From Lachnospiraceae bacterium (GTDB taxonomy: Bacteria; Bacillota; Clostridia; Lachnospirales; Lachnospiraceae), in the NCBI GenBank assembly GCA_021770755.1, contig JAETQI010000038.1:1-43638 (forward strand): DNA of 43,638 nucleotides, written 5' to 3'. A program made the translations under genes and the position numbers. The notes under the pieces were generated by a model. It worked only from the letters and a program-made list of their open reading frames with translations, was not told the origin of the DNA and made no database searches. Position 1 is the stretch's first letter. Every line of letters begins with the position of its first letter. Below are positions 23,984 to 33,510 of this stretch, in pieces.

Positions 23984-26057
23984 GTCCTACATGCATTCTG
24001 TCGTAGGCTTTCTGTTTATAGCGGTTATGATATTTTTCTTTGCACTGTATGCGACCGTCTACAATTTTGCGTCGGGAATCCCGTATCTGTCCTATACATT
24101 GAGCGCGATCCTTCTTTTATTCTGGCTGTCCATACCGATCCTGTCCATGAGGATACTGGCGGAAGAGCGGAAGCAGCGGACGGATCAGATGATCCTGACA
24201 GCGCCGGTCACGGTGGGAGAGATCGTAGTCGGAAAATTTCTGGCGATGGCGGCAGTTTTTATGATCCCGGTCGTTCTGATCTGTGCGGTGCCGCCGTATT
24301 TAAGCCGTTATGGGGCGGTGTCTTTTGGCGAATCCTACGTGGTGATCCTTGCATTTGTACTGTATGGTCTTGCCTGCATCGCAGTGGGACTGTTCGTGTC
24401 GAGCATTACGGAGAGTCAGGTGATCGCGGCAGTGCTGTCATTTGCCATTTTGTTTGTGACCTACATGATGGCTGGGATCGAGGATCTGATCTCCACGACC
24501 GGAAATGTGCTGACAAAGTTTTTGTCAGTCTTTGATTTTCAGGGACGGTTTGTGAACATGGCTTCCGGGATGCTTGACCTGACTTCTGTCGTATACTATG
24601 TCAGTGTGATCGTCCTGATGCTGTTTCTGACGGCACAGTCCATCCAGAAACGCCGGTACAGTGTATCGGTCCACAATCTTTCCATGGGAGCATACAGTCT
24701 GGTCACTGTCTGCGCTGTGACTGTGCTTGTCGTGATCGTCAATCTGATCGCGGGGAGCATTCCGGAGAGGTACACGAATATCGACGTTACCGACAACAAG
24801 ATGTATACCCTTACGGAACAGACGAGGGATATTCTGGAAGCGCTTGACGAAGAGATCGACATTTATGTGATACAGGCTGAGAACAGCGCAGACGCTACGG
24901 TCGCACAGACCTTGAAGAAATACGCAGATGCCTCGCCACAGATCCAGGTCACGTACATTGATCCTGTCGTGAATCCTCAGTTTGTAAACAAATACACGAC
25001 GGGCAGCATCACAACAGACAGCGTCATTGTCGAGAGCAGCAGGCGCTACAAGATCATATCGTATCAGGAGCTGTATGAGACAGAGCTGGATTATTCAACG
25101 TATCAGCAGAATGTCACAGGCTATGACGCGGAAGGACAGATCACCAGCGCGATCGATTATTGTGTCAGTGAGGATATGCCCAGGATCTACATGATAGCGG
25201 GGCACAATGAGTACACGCTGGATGCAGGATTTCAGAGTGCGATCGATAAGGAAAATATCGAGACGGAGACGATCAACCTCATGAATTATGACTCCGTGCC
25301 GGAGGATGCGGAGTGCATAGTGATCCATGCACCGGAATCGGATCTGTCACAGGATGATACGGACAAGATCATCGCGTATCTGAACAAGGGGGGTAAAGCG
25401 CTGATCACGACGGACTACGCGGGAATTGAACTTCCCAATCTGGAACGGATCATGGCGGAGTTTGGCATGACGCTTCAAAATGGTTTTGCGGTAGACAATG
25501 ACAGCGGTCATTATTATCAGGAACCGACATATCTGCTGCCGGAGGTCGCATATGCGCCGGAGACAGAGGGACTTACCGGTGAATACACCTATCTTCTTGC
25601 GCCGTTTGCCCAGGGGATCGGGATCACAGACGAGGAGACAGAGGATATCATCTACACCAGGCTGCTGACTGGTTCGGAGCATTCGCTGGTAAAGACTGAT
25701 GCAGAGAATGCGGTCAGCTATACTTACGAGGATGGCGATATTGAGGGACCGGTATGTATCGGGATAAAAGCGGAGAAGGCGGATTCGGTCCTCTATGTGT
25801 TTACCAGCGCCCGCATGTTTATGGACAATATCGATCTGGCTGTGTCCGGCAACAACAAAAGACTGTTCTCGAACATTATGGGTACTATGGCAGGGCATGA
25901 GTCGAGTGTGTCCATTCCGGCAAAGCGTTATCAGATGGACAGACTGATCGTCCCTGCAAGGGAGGTGATGATCTTTGGCGTCGTGATGGTGGTGGTAGTG
26001 CCGCTTGGGCTGATCGCTGTCGGTATCATGATCTGGCTGAACAGGAGAAAGAGATAG
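23955..26057 (+). CDS. ABC-2 permease fused to GldG-like auxiliary domain
   Basis: A 700-residue membrane protein. Residues 1 to about 240 hold six hydrophobic segments of an ABC-2 permease (GldF-like). A further helix near 250-275 (LVTVCAVTVLVVIVNLIAG) leads into a large outer domain, residues about 280-660. That domain resembles GldG/ABC_transp_aux (NIDVTDNKMYTLTEQT at its start; IYMIAGHNEYTLDAGF further on). A last helix and basic tail (LNRRKR) close the chain. In Bacteroidetes these are the separate genes gldF and gldG. ATG 23955 with GAGGAGG nine bases upstream is preferred over 23937. The substrate is unknown. Confidence 0.87.
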   Translation: MTAILKKEFKSYMHSVVGFLFIAVMIFFFALYATVYNFASGIPYLSYTLSAILLLFWLSIPILSMRILAEERKQRTDQMILTAPVTVGEIVVGKFLAMAAVFMIPVVLICAVPPYLSRYGAVSFGESYVVILAFVLYGLACIAVGLFVSSITESQVIAAVLSFAILFVTYMMAGIEDLISTTGNVLTKFLSVFDFQGRFVNMASGMLDLTSVVYYVSVIVLMLFLTAQSIQKRRYSVSVHNLSMGAYSLVTVCAVTVLVVIVNLIAGSIPERYTNIDVTDNKMYTLTEQTRDILEALDEEIDIYVIQAENSADATVAQTLKKYADASPQIQVTYIDPVVNPQFVNKYTTGSITTDSVIVESSRRYKIISYQELYETELDYSTYQQNVTGYDAEGQITSAIDYCVSEDMPRIYMIAGHNEYTLDAGFQSAIDKENIETETINLMNYDSVPEDAECIVIHAPESDLSQDDTDKIIAYLNKGGKALITTDYAGIELPNLERIMAEFGMTLQNGFAVDNDSGHYYQEPTYLLPEVAYAPETEGLTGEYTYLLAPFAQGIGITDEETEDIIYTRLLTGSEHSLVKTDAENAVSYTYEDGDIEGPVCIGIKAEKADSVLYVFTSARMFMDNIDLAVSGNNKRLFSNIMGTMAGHESSVSIPAKRYQMDRLIVPAREVMIFGVVMVVVVPLGLIAVGIMIWLNRRKR

Positions 26058-26071
26058 GAGGGGAAATAAGG

Positions 26072-26629
26072 ATGATAAGACAGAGAAGGCAGCTACTGAT
26101 CGTGACCCTGGTGCTGATCCTTGCAGTATTGGCACTGGTGTTTGTGTGGAGGCTTCCAAAAGAGGAGGAGACGGCTAATATACAGAGTTATCCGGTCACA
26201 GATATGGATCAGGACAAGATCAATCATTTTTCCTTTACAAATGAGAGCGGCATGTGCAATTTTACCAGACAGGATGGCGCGTGGGTAAATGAGGAGGACC
26301 GGTCGCTTGACGTCGATGCGGATGCCATTGAACGCCTTGCGGGAAAAGTTGCGTCGCTGACTTCTCAAAATCGTATAGAACAGGTGGAGGACAGCGCGCA
26401 ATACGGACTGGATGAACCGGCGGCAACGATCCTGATCGCTGATGGAACGACAGGGTACACCCTTCTGGTCGGCGATCGCAATGACCTGACAGGAACGTAT
26501 TACATTTGCATGGAATCTGATCCGGGAACTGTATATACGGCGGATTCGTATATTGTTTCAGATTTTATCGAGATGGATATCAGTGATCTGATCGTGACGC
26601 CGGAGGAGACTGGAACGGCATCAACATAA
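26072..26629 (+). CDS. DUF4340 membrane-anchored protein
   Basis: A 185-residue protein with an N-terminal membrane anchor (residues 7-25, LLIVTLVLILAVLALVFVW) and an outer beta-rich domain. The domain has the DUF4340 pattern: a repeated DKINHFSFTNESG and LDVDADAIERLAGKVASL, then YGLDEPAATILIADG. DUF4340 proteins usually follow GldG-like genes, as here, and are thought to serve the same transporter. This copy is short, with one repeat rather than the longer forms. The start follows GGAGGGG. A bidirectional terminator comes directly after its stop. Confidence 0.82.
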   Translation: MIRQRRQLLIVTLVLILAVLALVFVWRLPKEEETANIQSYPVTDMDQDKINHFSFTNESGMCNFTRQDGAWVNEEDRSLDVDADAIERLAGKVASLTSQNRIEQVEDSAQYGLDEPAATILIADGTTGYTLLVGDRNDLTGTYYICMESDPGTVYTADSYIVSDFIEMDISDLIVTPEETGTAST

Positions 26630-26657
26630 AAAAACAGGGCATTGCCCTGTTTTTTTT
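26630..26657. terminator. Bidirectional terminator between convergent genes
   Basis: ACAGGGC (26634-26640) and GCCCTGT (26644-26650) form a stem flanked by A-runs and T-runs. It serves the DUF4340 gene on the plus strand and the activase gene on the minus strand, whose stop is at 26656-26658. Confidence 0.9.
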
Positions 26658-29600
26658 ATGCTGATTTATTTTTGGCGTTGTTCTTTCTTCTGTTCTTAGA
26701 GTGTTTTTTCCGGGAAGTCTTTTTCTGGGAGGTCTGTTTTCTGGCCGCCTGTTCTGCCGCCTTCTTCTCCGCCTCGGCGGCTTCTTCCATAGCCTTGTTC
26801 AGATTCTTCTGTGCCGTGGAGAGCATCAGCTTGATCCGGTTGAGCTGGTTGACCTCGGATGCGCCGGGATCATAGTCGATGGCGACGATGTTCGCCTCTG
26901 GGTGGCGTTTTCTGAGTTCCTTGATAACGCCCTTGCCGACAACATGATTTGGCAGGCAGCCAAAAGGCTGCGTACATACGATGTTTGGCGTATCCGTGTT
27001 GATCAGCTCAAGCATCTCGCCGGTAAGGAACCAGCCTTCTCCGGTCTGATTGCCAAGCGAAACGATCTCCTGTGCGTGTTTTGCCGTTTCATAGATATCG
27101 GCAGGCGGTATGAAGTGCCTGCTTGCCGCAAAGGCTTCACTCATGGGTTTTCGCAGCATCTGGATCGCCTTGATGCCAAAGCGGCTGATATCGGCAGCTT
27201 TCTTGCTGGTGCCAAGGTTCTCTGCTTTGTACAACTGATTGTAGAAGCAGTAGAACATGAAATCCATCAGGTCAGGAACGACCGCCTCTGCGCCCTCGTG
27301 TTCCAGAAGCTCCACAAGCTGGTTGTTTGCAGCGGGTGAAAACTTCACCAGGATCTCGCCGACTATGCCGACGCGCGGTTTTTTGATGTTGAGGACAGGG
27401 ATCGAATCAAATTCGGCGATCATCTCGCGGCACATCTTTTTGTAAGTGTTGAAGGACAGATACTTACGCCCGAGGAAATCGCAGCATTTCCTGATCCATT
27501 TCTGATGAACCTCCTCCACCGAACCCGGAACGGCTTCATATGGACGCATACGGTACACACAGCGCATAAAGATATCGCCGAAGTTCACAGCGTACACGGC
27601 GCGGAGCAGGAGCATCGGCGTCAGCTTAAATCCCGGGTTGCTCTCCAGCTTCGACAGATTGATCGAGATGACCGGGATATGCTGATAACCAGCCTTTTCC
27701 AGCGCGCGGCGGATAAAGCCGATATAGTTCGTGGCGCGGCAGCCGCCTCCGGTTTGCGACATGACGACCGCGAGATGGTCGGTATCGTACTTGCCGGAGA
27801 GCACAGCCTCCATGATCTGTCCGACAACCAGCAGGGAAGGATAGCAGGCGTCGTTGTTGACGTATTTCAGCCCCATGTCGATACTGCCCCTGTTGTCATT
27901 GTTCAATACGACCAGGTTGTAGCCGCATCTTCTGAAAGTCGGCTCTAAGAGGTCAAAGTGGATCGGTGACATCTGGGGGCATAGTATCGTATAATTTTTG
28001 CGCATCTCCTTTGTAAAAAGGACTCTGTTCATGCGGCTCGAGTGGATCGTCCGCTCCTGATGGCGCTGTTCGCGCACGCGGATCGCAGACAGCAGTGAGC
28101 GGATCCGGATGCGCGCAGCGCCCAGATTGTTCACCTCGTCGATCTTTAAGCAGGTATATATCTTGCCCGACCCTGTCAGAATGTCATTGACCTGATCCGT
28201 CGTGACAGCGTCCAGTCCGCAGCCAAATGAGTTGAGCTGTATCAGATCCAGGTCGTCGCGAGTCTTGACAAAGCTTGCGGCGGCATACAGCCTGGAATGG
28301 TACATCCACTGGTCTGATACGATCAGTGGGCGCTCCGGCTTTGCGAGGTGCGATACCGAGTCTTCCGTGAGGACAGCGATGCCATAGGAATTGATCAGCT
28401 CAGGGATACCGTGGTTGATCTCGGGGTCAATGTGATAGGGGCGTCCTGCAAGCACAATACCGCGTGCATGATTTTTCTCAAGGTAGCCGATCACTTCCTC
28501 GCCCTTTTTGCACAGATCCCTGCGCACATTGTCAAGCTCCTGCCACGCTGCGTCGACCGCCTCTTTCAGTTCATCGGCAGGAAGCTCCGGAAATTCTTTT
28601 TCCAGCGACTGCAGGATCAGGGCCGGCTCGCGGAAGGACATGAACGGGTTCTTGAACGCCACCTCTCCGCGACCGATCGCCTCCACATTATTTTTGATAT
28701 TCTCAGAGTATGATGTGACGATCGGACAATTGTAATGATTGTTTGCCTCCTCAAACTCATTGCGCTCATAAAACAGGGCAGGATAGAAGATAAAATCAAC
28801 ATTCTGCCGGATCAGCCATTCCACATGACCGTGTGCGAGCTTGGCAGGGTAGCACTCGGATTCGCTTGGGATGGACTCGATCCCCATCTCGTAGATCTTT
28901 CTGTTTGACAGCGGCGAGAGTACGACCTGGTACTTAAGCTTTGTGAACAGCGTAAACCAGAAGGGATAATTCTCGTACATGTTCAGAACCCTTGGAATGC
29001 CGACACGCCCGCGGACCGCCTCCGCGTCAGAGAGCGGCTCATAGGAGAACATCCGCTTGAGCTTGTACGCAAAGAGATTCGGTATGTCATTTTCTGTCTT
29101 TGTCTTTCCAAGCCCCCGTTCACAGCGGTTTCCGGATATGTAGCTTCTGCCGTCGGAGAACTTGTTGACTGTCAGCCGGCAGGAGTTGGTGCAGCCCTGG
29201 CATTTTACCAGGGACGTGGTGAAGGCAAGCTCGTTGATCTGGTCTATGGTGAGCATGGCCGTGTCCTTTTCCGGGGCAGCCTGATAGCGTTCCCGCGCGA
29301 TCAGTGCGGCGCCAAAGGCTCCCATGATACCTGCGATGTCAGGACGGATCACCTCACAGCCTGCGATCTTCTCAAAGCTGCGCAGAACCGCGTCATTGTA
29401 GAACGTGCCGCCCTGCACGACGATATTTTTGCCCAGTTCGCCTGCGTCCGATACCTTGATGACCTTAAACAGGGCATTTTTGATGACGGAGTAGGCAAGA
29501 CCTGCGGAGATGTCAGACACTTCCGCCCCTTCCTTCTGCGCCTGTTTTACTTTGGAATTCATAAATACGGTGCAGCGCGTTCCAAGGTCGATGGGGTGCT

Positions 29601-31044
29601 TTGCAAACAGCGCCGCCTTTGCAAAATCCTGCACGCTGTAATTGAGGGATTTTGCGAAAGTCTCGATAAAGGAGCCGCACCCTGACGAGCATGCCTCATT
29701 GAGCTGCACGGAATCAACCGTCTGATTTCTGATCTTGATGCACTTCATATCCTGGCCGCCGATATCGATGATACAGTCCACCGCGGGATTAAAGAATGCG
29801 GCGGCATAATAGTGTGCCACCGTCTCGACTTCACCTTCGTCGAGCATAAATGCGGCCTTGAAGAGCGCCTCTCCGTAGCCTGTGGAGCAGGAGCGCACGA
29901 TCGTTGCGTCATCGGGAAGCAGACGATAGATCTCCTGAATGGCAAAGATCGCAGTCTTTAGCGGGCTTCCGTTATTGTTGCTGTAAAATGAGTACAGCAG
30001 CGTCCCGTCCTCTGCGACCACCGCGATCTTTGTCGTGGTGGAGCCGGCGTCGATCCCCAGAAAGCACTTGCCGTGATAGTCCTCAAGCTTTGCGCTGTTT
30101 ACATGGTTGGAACCGTGTCTGGACCGGAAGCTTTCGTATTCCGCCTCGCTGGAAAACAGCGGATCCATGCGGGCAACCTCGAATTCCATCCGGATATCGC
30201 AGGAGAGCTTATCCACCATCTCGGACATGGAGAAATGAACCTCCTCCTTGGCGTTGAGCGCGGATCCGATCGCTGCGAACAGGTGGGAATCTTCCGTGTC
30301 GATAATGTGCTCCTCATCGAGCTTTAACTTGCGGATGAACGCTGTCTTAAGCTCGGACAGGAAATGAAGCGGTCCGCCCAGAAATGCCACATGGCCGCGG
30401 ATCGGTTTGCCGCAGGCAAGTCCACTGATCGTCTGGTTGACCACTGCCTGAAAGATAGAGGCAGACAGATCTTCCTTCGTGGCACCCTCGTTGATGAGCG
30501 GCTGAATATCTGTCTTTGCGAACACGCCGCAGCGCGCCGCGATGGTATATAGTGATTTGTAATTTTTTGCATATTCATTTAAACCGGCGGCGTCTGTCTG
30601 GATCAGGGACGCCATCTGGTCGATAAAAGAGCCTGTACCGCCGGCACAGATCCCGTTCATGCGCTGTTCTACATTTCCACCTTCAAAGTAGATGATCTTG
30701 GCGTCCTCGCCGCCAAGCTCGATCGCGACGTCTGTCCTGGGCGCAAGCTCCTGCAATGAGGTGGATACTGCGATCACTTCCTGTACAAACGGTACGCCCA
30801 GATGATTTGCGAGCGTCAGCCCGCCGGAACCGGTGATCATCGGATGGAGCGTCAGGTTTCCAAGCTTTGCGTATGCATCCTGTAAAAGGGAAGAAAGAGT
30901 TTCCCGGATATTGGCGTAATGACGCTGATAATCAGAGAAGAGCAGATCATGCGCCGCATCTAATATTGCAACCTTTACAGTGGTAGAACCAATATCGATC
31001 CCAAGTGTATAAAACTCCTTATTCTTTTTCATGAAGATAACCAT
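26656..31044 (-). CDS. Very long acyl-CoA dehydratase activase / HgdB-like fusion protein
   Basis: A 1462-residue protein of the 2-hydroxyacyl-CoA dehydratase activase (BadF/BadG/HgdC-like) family. Two ASKHA ATPase domains lie in one chain: the first has [16 protein letters not shown] at the start and [10 protein letters not shown]; the second has [16 protein letters not shown] near 330 and [10 protein letters not shown] near 448. Each keeps the cluster-type Cys pair (RCGVF; RCTVF). Residues about 660-900 fit the DUF2229 domain, and the rest resembles HgdB. CQGCTNSC lies near 615. The last 40 residues are Lys/Arg-rich. ATG 31044 is used; 31032 is possible. No dehydratase subunits are nearby. 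Confidence 0.88.
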   Translation of the reverse strand: MVIFMKKNKEFYTLGIDIGSTTVKVAILDAAHDLLFSDYQRHYANIRETLSSLLQDAYAKLGNLTLHPMITGSGGLTLANHLGVPFVQEVIAVSTSLQELAPRTDVAIELGGEDAKIIYFEGGNVEQRMNGICAGGTGSFIDQMASLIQTDAAGLNEYAKNYKSLYTIAARCGVFAKTDIQPLINEGATKEDLSASIFQAVVNQTISGLACGKPIRGHVAFLGGPLHFLSELKTAFIRKLKLDEEHIIDTEDSHLFAAIGSALNAKEEVHFSMSEMVDKLSCDIRMEFEVARMDPLFSSEAEYESFRSRHGSNHVNSAKLEDYHGKCFLGIDAGSTTTKIAVVAEDGTLLYSFYSNNNGSPLKTAIFAIQEIYRLLPDDATIVRSCSTGYGEALFKAAFMLDEGEVETVAHYYAAAFFNPAVDCIIDIGGQDMKCIKIRNQTVDSVQLNEACSSGCGSFIETFAKSLNYSVQDFAKAALFAKHPIDLGTRCTVFMNSKVKQAQKEGAEVSDISAGLAYSVIKNALFKVIKVSDAGELGKNIVVQGGTFYNDAVLRSFEKIAGCEVIRPDIAGIMGAFGAALIARERYQAAPEKDTAMLTIDQINELAFTTSLVKCQGCTNSCRLTVNKFSDGRSYISGNRCERGLGKTKTENDIPNLFAYKLKRMFSYEPLSDAEAVRGRVGIPRVLNMYENYPFWFTLFTKLKYQVVLSPLSNRKIYEMGIESIPSESECYPAKLAHGHVEWLIRQNVDFIFYPALFYERNEFEEANNHYNCPIVTSYSENIKNNVEAIGRGEVAFKNPFMSFREPALILQSLEKEFPELPADELKEAVDAAWQELDNVRRDLCKKGEEVIGYLEKNHARGIVLAGRPYHIDPEINHGIPELINSYGIAVLTEDSVSHLAKPERPLIVSDQWMYHSRLYAAASFVKTRDDLDLIQLNSFGCGLDAVTTDQVNDILTGSGKIYTCLKIDEVNNLGAARIRIRSLLSAIRVREQRHQERTIHSSRMNRVLFTKEMRKNYTILCPQMSPIHFDLLEPTFRRCGYNLVVLNNDNRGSIDMGLKYVNNDACYPSLLVVGQIMEAVLSGKYDTDHLAVVMSQTGGGCRATNYIGFIRRALEKAGYQHIPVISINLSKLESNPGFKLTPMLLLRAVYAVNFGDIFMRCVYRMRPYEAVPGSVEEVHQKWIRKCCDFLGRKYLSFNTYKKMCREMIAEFDSIPVLNIKKPRVGIVGEILVKFSPAANNQLVELLEHEGAEAVVPDLMDFMFYCFYNQLYKAENLGTSKKAADISRFGIKAIQMLRKPMSEAFAASRHFIPPADIYETAKHAQEIVSLGNQTGEGWFLTGEMLELINTDTPNIVCTQPFGCLPNHVVGKGVIKELRKRHPEANIVAIDYDPGASEVNQLNRIKLMLSTAQKNLNKAMEEAAEAEKKAAEQAARKQTSQKKTSRKKHSKNRRKNNAKNKSA

Positions 31045-31081
31045 GCCTTTCTGTTTTCGACTTTTCCAACATACATTTGCT

Positions 31082-31110
31082 ATTATACGACAGCAATTTC
31101 AAAAACGCAA
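31082..31110 (-). promoter_or_regulatory. Promoter for the activase gene
   Basis: On the minus strand: TTGCGT (31105-31110), 17-base spacer, TATAAT (31082-31087), about 38 bases before the ATG at 31044. This is the first part of the 332-base gap between divergent genes. Confidence 0.65.
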
Positions 31111-31256
31111 TAAAGCAGATCATGAAAAGTTGCTGAAAAATTTAATCAGATTATAAACCACATCCCGTTATTTTTTGACAATTAGTCAGACATTTCAGGC
31201 GCGAATCATAATAAATTGTTATAATGTATGAAACGATCAGCGGGGATAATACTATA

Positions 31257-31299
31257 AATCTAAAAAAAATATAATATTTTTATTGTATAAATTTAGATT
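31257..31299. other. AT-rich inverted repeat in divergent gap
   Basis: AATCTAAA (31257-31264) and TTTAGATT (31292-31299) flank a very AT-rich stretch just before the rhomboid-like gene promoter. It may be an operator. The remaining gap, 31111-31256, shows a TTGACA (31175) and a TATAAT (31220) too far apart to pair, and nothing else convincing. Confidence 0.35.
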
Positions 31300-31301
31300 G
31301 G

Positions 31302-31330
31302 TTTACATTTCCAGAAGTGAATGCTATACT
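31302..31330 (+). promoter_or_regulatory. Promoter for rhomboid-like gene
   Basis: TTTACA (31302-31307), 17-base spacer, TATACT (31325-31330). An in-frame start at 31317 lies upstream of the expected transcription start, which supports ATG 31377. Confidence 0.65.
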
Positions 31331-31376
31331 GAAATGGCGAGATTATTTTATAGGTGAAAGGCAGGAAGATAGAATT

Positions 31377-32258
31377 ATGAATTTTCTGAATAAGATGGAG
31401 CGGAAGATCGGAAAGTATGCGATACCGAATCTTTCTTTGTATCTGATCATGGGGTATGTGCTGGGGTACATTCTTAGATTTATCAATCCGGCGATCGTGG
31501 ATTTTCTGACGCTGAATCCGTATCTGATCCTGCATGGGCAGATCTGGCGGCTTGTCACATGGATCATCATTCCGCCGTCGGGTCTTGACTTGTTCACGGT
31601 CATCATGCTGATGTTTTATTATTCCGTGGGCACGAGTCTGGAGCGGACATGGGGAACCTTTTTCTATAATGTGTACCTTTTCATGGGAATGATCTTTACG
31701 ATCATAGGAAGTTTCCTGATCATGGGGATCAGTTATGTGCCGGCATTCCATTCTTTTATCGTGAGGGAAACGTATGGGACGACAGCATTTTTCCTGCTTG
31801 TGGCGCGCAGCTTTAGCACCTATTTTGTAAATATGTCCATTTTCCTCGGATTTGCGGCGACATTTCCGGAGGTACAGGTACTGCTGATGTTCATCATCCC
31901 CATCAAAGTGAAGTGGATGGGCATAGCGTACGGTGTGCTTCTGGTCGTACAGTTTTTGCAGAGCGACATCGTCGGAAAGATCGTTATCGGCGCGTCACTT
32001 CTCAATTTTGTCGTCTTTTTCCTGATGACAAGGAGCGGGATCGGCATGCGCATCTCACCGCGGCAGGTGCGCAGGCGCCATGAATATAACAAGGAAATAA
32101 AGCGGGCGAAACCAGCCAGCGTGTCAAAGCATAAGTGCGCGATCTGCGGCAAGAACAGCGAGGACAATCCGGAGGCAGAGTTCCGTTTCTGCTCCAAGTG
32201 CAATGGAAATTATGAGTACTGCCAGGATCACCTGTTTACGCACACTCATGTTAAATAA
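31377..32258 (+). CDS. Rhomboid-like membrane protein with C-terminal Cys-rich zinc-binding-type tail
   Basis: A 293-residue protein with about six hydrophobic helices in residues 20-215. HGQIWRLVTW (53-62) matches the rhomboid family signature, and an ERTWGTFFYN loop follows the second helix. The family's active Ser (GxSG) and its His partner are not visible, so it is likely a rhomboid-fold protein without protease activity. The C-terminal tail is basic and then carries Cys254-x2-Cys257, Cys272-x2-Cys275 and Cys282, a zinc-ribbon-like set. A sigma-like gene follows 15 bases later. The ribosome site is AGGAAG. Confidence 0.75.
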   Translation: MNFLNKMERKIGKYAIPNLSLYLIMGYVLGYILRFINPAIVDFLTLNPYLILHGQIWRLVTWIIIPPSGLDLFTVIMLMFYYSVGTSLERTWGTFFYNVYLFMGMIFTIIGSFLIMGISYVPAFHSFIVRETYGTTAFFLLVARSFSTYFVNMSIFLGFAATFPEVQVLLMFIIPIKVKWMGIAYGVLLVVQFLQSDIVGKIVIGASLLNFVVFFLMTRSGIGMRISPRQVRRRHEYNKEIKRAKPASVSKHKCAICGKNSEDNPEAEFRFCSKCNGNYEYCQDHLFTHTHVK

Positions 32259-32273
32259 GGAAGGCATGGATCT

Positions 32274-33026
32274 ATGGAATTGAATCAGACGAATTTTGCG
32301 CAGATCCTCGAAGCGCTGCGGGATACCGCGAGACTGCAGGGAAATATGCTGACAAGCGGGCAGGTCAGTGAGGCTTTTGAAGAGTGGCAGTTAGATGACG
32401 GCAAACTGGCGCTGATCCACAACTATTTTCGCAGCAACCATATCGGGATCGACGAGCCGGGAGACGCGGAGGAAAACCTGTCGGGCGAAGATGCCGGTTT
32501 TCTCGAGATGTATCTGATGGAGTTAAAGGAGCTTCCGCCAGTGTCTGACGGTGAGAAGCGGGCGGTGATGATGTCGGCGCTCGCGGGCGACGGCGATGCG
32601 CAGGCAAAACTGGTCGAGATCTTTCTGCCGCAGGTGGTCGAGATCTCCCGGCTCTACGCGGGACAGGGAGTGCTTGTCGAGGATCTGATCGGCGAGGGAA
32701 ATGTCGCTGTGACCACGGCGGTGACGATGCTCGAATGTGTGGAAGGCATCGACGAGGTGGAAGGGTTTATCGGAAAAATGATCATGGACGCCATGGAAGA
32801 AGCGATCAGCGACGACTCGGACAACCGCCAGACGGATGAGAACGTGCTGGGCAGGGTCAACGAAGTGAATGACAAGGCAAAAGAAATGTATGAGAACCTC
32901 CTGCGAAAAGTTACGATCAAAGAAGTGGCGGACGAGCTTGGCATCATGGAGGAGGAAGTCCGGGAAGCAGTGAAGTTTTCCGCGGACAGTATCGCGTATA
33001 TAGAAGCCCTGGAAAAAGAAGAATGA
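32274..33026 (+). CDS. Sigma-70-like protein lacking region 4
   Basis: A 250-residue protein. Residues 6-60 resemble sigma region 1.1 (ALRDTARLQGNMLTSGQVSEAF is divided here: ALRDTARLQGN, MLTSGQVSEAF). Residues 80-152 resemble regions 1.2 to 2.2: YLMELKELPPVSDGEKR, then LYAGQGVLVEDLIGEGNVAV with DLIGEGN at 137-143, the core-binding stretch. The aromatic-rich region 2.3-2.4 is replaced by an acidic segment (DAMEEAISDDSDN). Residues 213-243 look like region 3 (VTIKEVADELGIMEEEVREA). Region 4, which reads the -35 box, is absent. It may bind RNA polymerase without choosing normal promoters. It lies in one unit with the rhomboid-like gene and the unknown at 33055. Confidence 0.72.
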   Translation: MELNQTNFAQILEALRDTARLQGNMLTSGQVSEAFEEWQLDDGKLALIHNYFRSNHIGIDEPGDAEENLSGEDAGFLEMYLMELKELPPVSDGEKRAVMMSALAGDGDAQAKLVEIFLPQVVEISRLYAGQGVLVEDLIGEGNVAVTTAVTMLECVEGIDEVEGFIGKMIMDAMEEAISDDSDNRQTDENVLGRVNEVNDKAKEMYENLLRKVTIKEVADELGIMEEEVREAVKFSADSIAYIEALEKEE

Positions 33027-33054
33027 ATACAGACAGAAATAATTGGAGACAAGC

Positions 33055-33480
33055 ATGCAAACACCAAACAGCAATGATTTCAAATATGTGATCCAGGATA
33101 CGAACTGTGTCTATTTTGGCAGGGAACTCACCTATGCGGAGATGATGGAGCAGGACGATATCCCGTTCAAATTCAAGGCGGTCATCAGCGCCCATATTGC
33201 AAGGGACACGGATCTGGACAGGAAGATGACGGATCATCTGATGCGGATATCCGATCAGGAATTTTCGTATCGCATCTTTGAACAACTGAAACTGACGGTG
33301 CGTGTCTGCTACAAAGTGACAAGAAGAGGATTTGGCGGCAGGACGACAGACAGATGGATCCACAAGTCCTGTTCGCTCAAGCAGTTTTGCGGCGAGTACC
33401 GCAGTCAGGTCGCCAGCGCGGATATGATGATCGAGGATCTCTCGATCTCGAAGCTGTCGCTGATGATGCTGAATATATGA
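33055..33480 (+). CDS. Protein of unknown function after the sigma-like gene
   Basis: A 141-residue protein. ATG 33055 has GGAG six bases upstream and is preferred over an in-frame TTG at 33043. It has a mixed alpha/beta composition, with FKFKAVISAHIARDTDLDRK near 35-55 and LKLTVRVCYKVTRRGFGG near 80-98. A helical tail ends LSKLSLMMLNI-like. No domain is recognised, and there is no signal or membrane segment. The gap of 28 bases after the sigma-like gene suggests a shared operon, so it could be its partner, which is inference only. Confidence 0.65.
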   Translation: MQTPNSNDFKYVIQDTNCVYFGRELTYAEMMEQDDIPFKFKAVISAHIARDTDLDRKMTDHLMRISDQEFSYRIFEQLKLTVRVCYKVTRRGFGGRTTDRWIHKSCSLKQFCGEYRSQVASADMMIEDLSISKLSLMMLNI

Positions 33481-33510
33481 TCGAAATAGAAAAAGAAAGG
33501 GATATAAAGT

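Noticed and set aside
31175-31225. TTGACA and TATAAT as one promoter in the divergent gap
   Set aside because: The spacing is 39 bases, far from the usual 16-18.
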